Shown piece by piece: positions 8,582 to 14,093 of a stretch of 20,752 nt of DNA (its first letter is position 1; each line of letters opens with the position of its first letter). The notes below the pieces were generated by a model. The model had not been told where the DNA came from. It saw only the letters and a list, made by a program, of their open reading frames with translations, and did not search any database. Origin of the DNA: a virus. The DNA lies in IMG/VR virus record IMGVR_UViG_3300032282_002562, positions 1-20,752 of that record, one strand, 5' to 3'. Made by a program: the position numbers and the translations under genes.

Positions 8582-8586
8582 CCTCC
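8582..8586 (-). promoter_or_regulatory. Strong ribosome site placed for an ATT start of gene 15
   Basis: The minus strand reads AATGGAGGTGTAACATTTTC. GGAGG is a full Shine-Dalgarno core, and six bases later comes ATT, the codon that aligns with the initiator Met of T4 gp15. No ATG, GTG or TTG with an open gene 15 frame lies at usable spacing: the GTG just after the site is followed by a stop. The next in-frame candidate, TTG at 8515, is more than 60 bases away. Confidence 0.7.
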
Positions 8587-8608
8587 ATTATTTGTAAATA
8601 AGTATACA

Positions 8609-9331
8609 TTATATCATTCCTTCGCTGAATGGATCAATAGTTGTAAAGTCAATAAAGTTATCTGACTCTTTTTGTATTTCTGCATTATCGGCAGATGGCA
8701 TTAAATTTTCCATACTTGAATTTTCAAAAACAATATAATTACCATCTTCTGTTAAAATATAATTACCATCTTGATCTTTTAAAGCCCAATCCATTTGGTT
8801 GGTATCGAAATGAGTTTGTAATGAATCAATTTCAGGCACACCCGTAATAAATTTTTCATTGCTATATTCAAAATTCTCACAAGTAAGTTCCCATGTTTGT
8901 AGTCCACCCATTTGATAAAACATTTCAAATTTAGAAACAGATTTAATCTGAAAACATTTTTGATTTAATGGGAAAAATATAATATCGCCTTCGTTTGGCC
9001 TAATTTGATTTGTTATGGTTGCAACATCTTCATTAAATCTTCTTTGGGCGACAGAGAATGTAACTTGATCTCTTATTTCAACACCAAATTTAGACATGAA
9101 GTTACCATCGCCAGAAAATCCATCAACAGATTTAATGTATAATTCTAACGGTATTGCTAATTCATAACTTGATTGGTCATCAGCGCCATAAACAGAATCG
9201 TAGTTGTTTAGTTTACGGGGAACGTAGTACATATCTTCGCCATAAATGCGAATAGCTTCAATAATCAAATTCTCAATAAGAATTTGTTCTTGTGATGATT
9301 TAAAATTATTAAAGAAAAAGTTGGTTGAAAT
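8609..9331 (-). CDS. gp14: Neck protein gp14, with a disrupted or non-AUG 5' end
   Basis: gp14 forms the neck collar with gp13 and seals the filled head for tail joining. Clear family segments are IIEAIRIYGEDMYYVPRKLN, then SKFGVEIRDQVTFSVAQRRF, PNEGDIIFFPLNQKCFQIK and FYQMGGLQTWELTCENFEYS, all paralleling T4 gp14. The first usual start codon is TTG at 9268, but the family sequence clearly extends further: the frame stays open to 9352 and reads ISTNFFFNNFKSSQEQILIE, matching T4 NPYVNFNHYKNSQILAD. No ATG or GTG exists there. Either ATT at 9331 is used, or the true N-terminus is the 20-codon frame starting at ATG 9395, separated by a one-base shift at a run of six G. The joined product would be 261 residues, close to T4's 256. 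Confidence 0.88.
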   Translation of the reverse strand: MSTNFFFNNFKSSQEQILIENLIIEAIRIYGEDMYYVPRKLNNYDSVYGADDQSSYELAIPLELYIKSVDGFSGDGNFMSKFGVEIRDQVTFSVAQRRFNEDVATITNQIRPNEGDIIFFPLNQKCFQIKSVSKFEMFYQMGGLQTWELTCENFEYSNEKFITGVPEIDSLQTHFDTNQMDWALKDQDGNYILTEDGNYIVFENSSMENLMPSADNAEIQKESDNFIDFTTIDPFSEGMI

Positions 9332-9332
9332 C

Positions 9333-9395
9333 TTAGCCCCCCTGCGCAGAAGCTAATTCTGCCTTATACTGATAATTTATGTTTACATTTATCAT
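9333..9395 (-). pseudogene. Out-of-frame 5' part of gene 14 (20 codons)
   Basis: ATG at 9395-9393 opens a 20-codon frame, MINVNINYQYKAELASAQGG, that stops at TAA 9335-9333. The frame ends at a run of six G (9342-9337 on the minus strand). With one G fewer, it reads straight into gene 14 as ...ELASAQGAKISTNFFFNNF. The peptide fills the space where T4 gp14 has about 24 residues before its first conserved block. It is labelled as a broken gene piece, but it could be a homopolymer error in the sequence, a programmed +1 frameshift, or a short leader peptide. I see no clear ribosome site before this ATG. Confidence 0.55.
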
Positions 9396-9432
9396 ATTGT
9401 TAAAAAAATATTTAGTAAAAAAGTATAGTGCG

Positions 9433-10173
9433 TCAGCCAATAAAATCCGTTATTGGTAAGCTAAAGCTTGTAATCATTTCTTTTTCAAGTGCTGATCTTT
9501 CAGCTGTGGCATCATTATAAATTTTCTCACCATTAAACTTAATACCGCCTGGTAATTGCATACCTGTAAACTTAGTAAGATTAGAACCCCACTGCTGTTT
9601 AATTAAACAGGTAGCATAATTTTGAATCCAACGTTCAGAATATGCCTTTGAATAAACTTCGGGGTCAACAATCTGATAAGCTTCAAGAATAAGAAAATCT
9701 CCCTCATTAATAATTTTCCAATCCATATCAATATAACATTTATTAATTATACGATTATATCTCAATGGTTGTTGACCGACTAACATCTGTTCAAGAAACT
9801 GAACATGTTGCATAGCCATATAATATGGAACCATTGAAACAGATGTGAGGGTGTAAAGATCGTTCAAAGCAATCTGATAACGAATGTTGAATAGATTGTT
9901 TGTATTGAGAGCTTGACCAATAGGGAATAGATTAACAACACCAATAATATTATCTGGCATTGTTATATAACGGTTGGTTTTATCCGTCGCTGAAATTTGA
10001 TATTTGTAGTATACCTTTTCGGCACCATCAAAGTGGTAATCCCAATAATAGCTAAAAGCTTCTGTTACGCGATCTTCAACCTGATCGTCATCGACGTTAA
10101 TCTCAATAACAGGCTTACCTAACTTACGAAGGCAATATTCTTTAAATTCGTCTCTAGTTGTTATTGCAGCCAT
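9433..10173 (-). CDS. gp13: Neck protein (gp13)
   Basis: A 246-residue protein from the chosen start; T4 gp13 has 309. It works with gp14 at the head-tail connector after packaging. The N-terminus MAAITTRDEFKEYCLRKLGK, followed by PVIEINVDDDQVEDRVTEAF and YYWDYHFDG, is characteristic of marine T4-like gp13. Later parts include VVNLFPIGQ and LRYNRIINKCYIDMDW. The frame also contains TTG six bases upstream (10179), but the ribosome site AGAGG is eight bases before ATG 10173 and only two before the TTG, so ATG 10173 is preferred. A perfect late promoter box lies about 20 bases upstream. Confidence 0.93.
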   Translation of the reverse strand: MAAITTRDEFKEYCLRKLGKPVIEINVDDDQVEDRVTEAFSYYWDYHFDGAEKVYYKYQISATDKTNRYITMPDNIIGVVNLFPIGQALNTNNLFNIRYQIALNDLYTLTSVSMVPYYMAMQHVQFLEQMLVGQQPLRYNRIINKCYIDMDWKIINEGDFLILEAYQIVDPEVYSKAYSERWIQNYATCLIKQQWGSNLTKFTGMQLPGGIKFNGEKIYNDATAERSALEKEMITSFSLPITDFIG

Positions 10174-10193
10174 TGGCAAATCCTCTTTTCATT

Positions 10194-10201
10194 TATTTAT
10201 A
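10194..10201 (-). promoter_or_regulatory. T4-type late promoter TATAAATA before gene 13
   Basis: The minus strand reads GTACTATAAATAAATGAAAAG, an exact match to the T4 late -10 element. It sits about 20 bases before the gene 13 ATG, in the short space after the small conserved gene. It would start transcription of the neck-terminase block (genes 13 to 17). Confidence 0.75.
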
Positions 10202-10213
10202 GTACAAGAGGAT

Positions 10214-10444
10214 CTAATTAATTACGATTGTGGAAGTATCTTTTTCAATATGCATATCCCCTTCGCATGTAATATTCCATTGGTCGCCTTCCCTTTCACT
10301 GACACAAGGAACATTTATCTTAATATGTTTTACCAAATATTCTTTTCTATCAGGAAGCTCGCCCTCAAAAACCCTCCATACATGTTCCAAAGTTCCTCTA
10401 CCAGGATGCCCTCTAGTCTGGTTAAATCTTATTGAATATTTCAT
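10214..10444 (-). CDS. Small conserved phage protein of unknown function
   Basis: A 76-residue soluble protein beginning MKYSIRFNQTRGHPGRGTLE, then HVWRVFEGELPDRKEYLVKH and a β-rich second half containing GDQWNITCEGDMHI. The start ATG overlaps the stop of the oxygenase gene upstream as ATGA. The motif RFNQTRG...HVWRVFEG is one I associate with short proteins found near gene 13 in marine T4-like phages, but no function is known to me. It has no signal peptide or membrane segment. It closes the five-gene coupled run, and the gene 13 late promoter follows. Confidence 0.75.
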   Translation of the reverse strand: MKYSIRFNQTRGHPGRGTLEHVWRVFEGELPDRKEYLVKHIKINVPCVSEREGDQWNITCEGDMHIEKDTSTIVIN

Positions 10445-11109
10445 ATAATTTCAGCTGGAGATTGGAAAGTTTGCATAGATTGATTATTAAAAGTATTATG
10501 AACAGCGCCCATGGGGGCTACACCAATATTGATATGGATAAATCTAAAAGGTTCATCAGAGCCATTTTTAGTAAACGAATGTGGTAGCCAAGAATTTGAT
10601 AAAATCAATGTTCCAGGGTTTGGCTCAAAAACATGTTCATTAAAAGAAGTATAATCCATATTTTTTCTGGAAAAATCCTCTGGTAAATTGTTTATTACCT
10701 TTGATTGTCTGGGATCATGAAATATGACTTTGGAACAATCTTTGGGGCAATCAAGAAAATAAAATCCAACAATCTGGGCAAGATGCCCATGGACATGTTG
10801 ATCTTGCCCAGAATACTTATGATGCTCCTGACACCATATAGCCTGAAACACAGTATTAAACATGTTCATATTATAACCCTGATCATAAAGGATTTTCCAT
10901 GCAGCGTTAATAACATATTTGGAAAAATCTTTTAATCTCATATCATGATTAAAAGGTTCAGTATTTCTTGCAGGATATAAGTCGTGAATATTTTCTTGAA
11001 TTATTTTGTTTCTTTGAATATATTCATAAGAAACTGTTTTAGCAGTTTCTAAAAATTCTAATTTTTCTGTTTTGTAAATTAAAGTTTGGAATGGAGATAT
11101 AATTTCCAT
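10441..11109 (-). CDS. 2OG-Fe(II) oxygenase family protein
   Basis: A 222-residue protein with the pattern of the 2-oxoglutarate and Fe(II)-dependent oxygenases often found near phage tail genes (Pfam 2OG-FeII_Oxy_5 type). Visible signature: QHVHGHLAQIVGFYFLDCP, with H105-x-H107 as the probable first metal ligands; an aspartate-containing strand VIFHDPR at 128-134; then NPGTLILSNSWLPHSF with distal ligand H177; and FRFIHINI with R189 as the likely 2-oxoglutarate binder. The family oxidises a substrate (often a peptide side chain) while converting 2-oxoglutarate to succinate and CO2. The substrate is not shown by the sequence; nearby fibre genes make virion proteins plausible. It overlaps both neighbours by 1-4 bases. 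Confidence 0.8.
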   Translation of the reverse strand: MEIISPFQTLIYKTEKLEFLETAKTVSYEYIQRNKIIQENIHDLYPARNTEPFNHDMRLKDFSKYVINAAWKILYDQGYNMNMFNTVFQAIWCQEHHKYSGQDQHVHGHLAQIVGFYFLDCPKDCSKVIFHDPRQSKVINNLPEDFSRKNMDYTSFNEHVFEPNPGTLILSNSWLPHSFTKNGSDEPFRFIHINIGVAPMGAVHNTFNNQSMQTFQSPAEII

Positions 11110-11858
11110 TATCCTCTTCCCTTATATTTGTAGGGACATTCCATTGTGTATTCTTTTTTTGACCAAAAATGCCTTCTGTAATACTGTCTTGCCTTAGAGG
11201 GAAAACTAAATGCGCTCATATCAGATTCTTGTATTGTCGCTTTATCACATTCAGCTGTAAATTTTTCTCTTTTGTAAGGCAAAACATGTAATAAAGGAGT
11301 TCCAACTCTAATAATAAATTCACATTCTTTTAATGGAGAAAAAACAAAATTTACAGTACCAAAACCTTTGTCATAATCAACAATTCCTGGATAAATAAAA
11401 ATCTTATCACTAAAATTATAATGTAAATATGAAGGTAAAATATAAGCAGAATATCCTGGTTTAGTTTGGATATACCATGGAATTGGTACTTTATATACAA
11501 CCTTTTTTACATTATCGCTTGTTGCGATCGTTTTAGCAAAAGAAGAATCCATCATACCAGGTTGTAATATTCTTTGGTCTGCTGGGTTGTTTGGATTATT
11601 ACTTAAATTTTCTAATTTACAAATAACTCCTGCTTTATTAGCTTTAATATGTATGTCGCAATGAGCAGAAATAATATAACCAGCATCATAAAAATCCGTT
11701 AACCCTGGGCATCTATTTAAATTTTTATTTTTTGATAATTCTCTTTGCCATTCTGAATCAATTTTTTTAGCACATTCTACAGGAGATGTTATTGCAAAAT
11801 TTCCAAACAATGACTTAAAGGAAATTGTTGGAGTTTTTTTACGAAACCATGAAATCAT
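11109..11858 (-). CDS. Paralogue B of a tandem pair, domain of unknown function (DUF6065-like)
   Basis: A 249-residue protein related to the gene just upstream. Shared features in order: a Cys-Pro or Cys-Met-Pro segment followed by GYII (here NRCPGLTDFYDAGYIISAHC), a central IPWYIQTKPGYSAYILPSYL strand, PGIVDYDKGFGTVNFVFSPL, and RVGTPLLHVLPYKRE near the end. The C-terminus is basic and Tyr-rich, ending YKYKGRG. No catalytic motif is recognised. The overall pattern matches what I recall of DUF6065, a family of unknown function; this name is from memory. Starts and stops overlap neighbouring oxygenase and paralogue genes (ATGA at 11855-11858), so the products are probably made together. Confidence 0.7.
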   Translation of the reverse strand: MISWFRKKTPTISFKSLFGNFAITSPVECAKKIDSEWQRELSKNKNLNRCPGLTDFYDAGYIISAHCDIHIKANKAGVICKLENLSNNPNNPADQRILQPGMMDSSFAKTIATSDNVKKVVYKVPIPWYIQTKPGYSAYILPSYLHYNFSDKIFIYPGIVDYDKGFGTVNFVFSPLKECEFIIRVGTPLLHVLPYKREKFTAECDKATIQESDMSAFSFPSKARQYYRRHFWSKKEYTMECPYKYKGRG

Positions 11859-12571
11859 TTTATAGATCCTCTCAATTCATTAGTATAAACATGTCGACGA
11901 CCGTTTTGAGAGTTTTGAATTTTAATTATTTTTTCTTTTTCTTTATCAGTCATTTTTCTTGGTTTAGCAATTTTTTCAGTATCAGATCGTTTAATAGGAA
12001 TAACAGTAACAAGAGGGGTTCCTGCCTCAACCAAACCATCAAAATCATTAAGATGCCAGATCGCAGGAAAATTAATTTCTTTTGGATAACTATCTGTCTC
12101 AACTAATCCAGATAAACATGTAAATCTTGGTTCAATTCTATTGATTGGTGGAATGAATAATGTTGAATATCCAGGAGCGGTTTTAATAACCCAACGATTA
12201 ATAAATTTTATTGCCGATCTAGGATATGTTGGTGAAGTTTTATTTCCTAATTGTTCAAGACCATGAAATTCAACAAGAGGTCCATATGGATTTTTAGAAG
12301 CGTCAATAAGTTTACCATCTTTACTTGTTCTAATATTAACATCGCCCCATAAAGGTATAATATAACCAAGCGACATAGAATCAAGTAATGGCATACATTT
12401 TTTGGCTGTCAATCCTTTTGCGCCAAATTGATCTTTGTTTTCCATAAATTGTGGAATTTTTTTAAACCATTCTGGCATCATTTTATATGCAGGAACTGGT
12501 TCTGGTATAACACCAAAATCATCAGGTAAACAATAAAATTCCATAATATCAGATTTAAATAATTTAATCAT
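11855..12571 (-). CDS. Paralogue A of a tandem pair, domain of unknown function (DUF6065-like)
   Basis: A 238-residue protein. It starts MIKLFKSDIMEFYCLPDDFG, then VPAYKMMPEWFKKIPQF, LTAKKCMPLLDSMSLGYIIP, NRWVIKTAPGYSTLFIPPIN, LSGLVETDSYPKEINFPAIW and VEAGTPLVTVIPIKRS. This is the standard layout I associate with DUF6065 (FYC-PEDFG, CPP-LDAM--GYIIP, TPPGYS-LF-PP), and it keeps that pattern better than its neighbour, which looks like a faster-evolving copy. Function unknown; the β-rich character and position suggest a partner of the oxygenases or a small-molecule or sugar-binding role, but this is conjecture. The start overlaps the stop of the upstream P4H-like gene as ATGA. Confidence 0.72.
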   Translation of the reverse strand: MIKLFKSDIMEFYCLPDDFGVIPEPVPAYKMMPEWFKKIPQFMENKDQFGAKGLTAKKCMPLLDSMSLGYIIPLWGDVNIRTSKDGKLIDASKNPYGPLVEFHGLEQLGNKTSPTYPRSAIKFINRWVIKTAPGYSTLFIPPINRIEPRFTCLSGLVETDSYPKEINFPAIWHLNDFDGLVEAGTPLVTVIPIKRSDTEKIAKPRKMTDKEKEKIIKIQNSQNGRRHVYTNELRGSIK

Positions 12572-13161
12572 TTATATTTTTCGCCAAGAGCCCATGTTAC
12601 TAAAGTAATACGTTCTCCGGAAGTAACCTTTTCAACTTTATGTGGCAAATAAGAATAAAAGAAAACAATATCACCAATTTTTGGTTGTAATTTTGTTGCT
12701 CTTTTATTTTCTCCACCATTTTCATTAATTAATAAAGCGCCGCCTTTATAATTATCACTATCAGTTAACATAATACTTATTGAAAGTTTTCTAAACAATC
12801 CGCCAGGTCTTGGTTTGTTTTCAACATCAACATGCCAATCATAATGACCATCAACATTATATTTGGAGTATTGAAACCCATCAAATCTAGAAAAATCCAT
12901 TTGATACTTGTCGTGATTTACTTGTAATAAAATATCATGAAGCCTTTCAAACATCCATTTGTTTTCTTCAAGGGGTTCAATCCAAGTAATATCTGTATCT
13001 CTAACATTTAAATCTACGTTTTTTGGACCACCAATAGAACCTTTTTGGAATTCAGCTAATTCACCAGCCTTTATAATATGTTCGCATTCTTCTGGGGTAA
13101 ACCCACCTCTCCAAACTATTACTGGTTCATATGGTGGTGAAAATTTATCAATATTTCTCAT
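12568..13161 (-). CDS. Prolyl-4-hydroxylase-like 2OG-Fe(II) oxygenase
   Basis: A 197-residue protein with a complete P4H-type double-stranded β-helix core. Iron ligands are H110 and D112 (YDWHVDV) and H174 (LPHKV); R184 (GERITLVTWALG) is the 2-oxoglutarate binder. Upstream elements FTPEECEHIIKAG (21-33) and FDGFQYSKYNVDGHYDWH, and downstream LSISIMLTDSDNYKGGALLI, match the PKHD-type / PiuC-like hydroxylases. It likely hydroxylates a protein side chain in the infected cell. The ATG at 13161 has AAGGA at good spacing. It directly follows the Tyr/Pro-rich appendage gene, making that protein a candidate substrate. All catalytic residues are present. Confidence 0.88.
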   Translation of the reverse strand: MRNIDKFSPPYEPVIVWRGGFTPEECEHIIKAGELAEFQKGSIGGPKNVDLNVRDTDITWIEPLEENKWMFERLHDILLQVNHDKYQMDFSRFDGFQYSKYNVDGHYDWHVDVENKPRPGGLFRKLSISIMLTDSDNYKGGALLINENGGENKRATKLQPKIGDIVFFYSYLPHKVEKVTSGERITLVTWALGEKYK

Positions 13162-13184
13162 TTCATTTTCCTTAATTTACATTA

Positions 13185-14084
13185 TTAAACATTTTTAATA
13201 GTTATATATCCTCCTGGGGGAACTGATACTGATGTGCCTCCGGAAATGTAAGCTACTGTAGTTGATGTACATGAAACGGTTGGTGCTGTTGCGCAAGCAG
13301 AACCGCCTGGAAATGTAACACCCAAAACATTTGATGGCGATGAAGAAGAGCCTAGAACATATGGGTTATAATTTGGATTTCCTGGTACAAGAGTTCCGGG
13401 AGTATACGCAGCTGGAACATAATTTCCTGGAACATTGTAAGGAGTGCTAGGAGTATATGATGCTGGAACATAATTTCCTGGAACATAAACTAAATTTCCT
13501 GGTGTATATGAACAAGGTGTATATGAGGCTGGACTAGCAGGAGAACCGCCGCTAACAGTTATTGTTGTATAATTAACAACATATATATTATTACCTGGAC
13601 TAGGTGTGAACATATCAGTATTATAATAGCTAGCATAATATCCAGAACAAGCTGCTGGAGCGGAGCTGTAATTCGTACCACCATTATGTGCAGTATAACC
13701 ACACCAGTATGTAGTATATTGATCAACATAATACGCCGAAGTTGCTGGTGATGCAGGCTGTGCAGGAGTATATACAGCTGGCGAATAATAACCAGAATTA
13801 TAATATGAATATGAATTATTATATGCTGGTGTGTATACTGCAGGATTATAAGCAACATATGAATTATTATATGCTGGTGCATATGTTGGGGAGTTATAAT
13901 ACTGATTAGACCCAGCAACATTACCGCCAGAGGCATAATTACCAGGAGAACCTTTACCGCTTATATAAACAGTGGTTTTTCCATATGGCGCTAGATAATT
14001 ACCAGGAGCATTGAATGTTGTTGTTGCTTGAACACCAACATTTGTTTTCTCTTCAAATAAAGTTTGACTGGTAAGTTTTTTCAT
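13185..14084 (-). CDS. Tyr/Pro-rich repeat appendage (tail fibre-like) protein
   Basis: A 299-residue low-complexity protein. Residues 20-50 (TTFNAPGNYLAPYGKTTVYI and SGKGSPGNY) resemble the N-terminal modules of some phage fibre-associated proteins. Two blocks, about 68-110 and 188-241, are built from Tyr-x-Pro units (YTPA, YNPA, YSPA, YVPG), about 13 in all. A middle section has aromatic and Cys residues (C128, C146), and the C-terminal 45 residues (FPGG...CATAPTVSC...VSVPPGGYITI) look like a β-rich cap with C264 and C272. It has no signal peptide. Composition suggests an extended, surface-exposed shaft. Only its role as a virion appendage is inferred, from its place between fibre genes and oxygenases. 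Confidence 0.7.
   Translation of the reverse strand: MKKLTSQTLFEEKTNVGVQATTTFNAPGNYLAPYGKTTVYISGKGSPGNYASGGNVAGSNQYYNSPTYAPAYNNSYVAYNPAVYTPAYNNSYSYYNSGYYSPAVYTPAQPASPATSAYYVDQYTTYWCGYTAHNGGTNYSSAPAACSGYYASYYNTDMFTPSPGNNIYVVNYTTITVSGGSPASPASYTPCSYTPGNLVYVPGNYVPASYTPSTPYNVPGNYVPAAYTPGTLVPGNPNYNPYVLGSSSSPSNVLGVTFPGGSACATAPTVSCTSTTVAYISGGTSVSVPPGGYITIKNV
13390..13510 (-). repeat. DNA repeats coding the Tyr-x-Pro shaft
   Basis: Within the Tyr/Pro-rich gene, the + strand unit GCTGGAACATAATTTCCTGG occurs twice (near 13411 and 13463). It is preceded each time by GGAGTATA and followed by AACAT, with related shorter copies nearby. A second set, GAATTATTATATGCTGGTG, recurs near 13813 and 13861. These nearly identical short repeats could change copy number by slippage or recombination, altering shaft length. 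Confidence 0.65.
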
Positions 14085-14093
14085 TTAAAAATC

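Noticed and set aside
10230-10448. Plus-strand open frames of about 60-105 codons (for example 10230-10448, 3815-4135, 11825-12106, 16956-17204).
   Set aside because: All lie antisense within strongly supported minus-strand genes, have biased or hydrophobic composition typical of antisense frames, and lack ribosome sites. No plus-strand gene is supported.
13390-13880. Short direct repeats considered as a CRISPR array.
   Set aside because: The repeats are in frame with a coding sequence, spacing is irregular and there are no spacers of constant length or cas genes.
13559-13936. A 125-codon minus-strand frame rich in Ile, His and Leu inside the Tyr/Pro-rich gene.
   Set aside because: It is the shifted reading of the same repeats; its composition is artificial and the main frame has a proper start with flanking modules.
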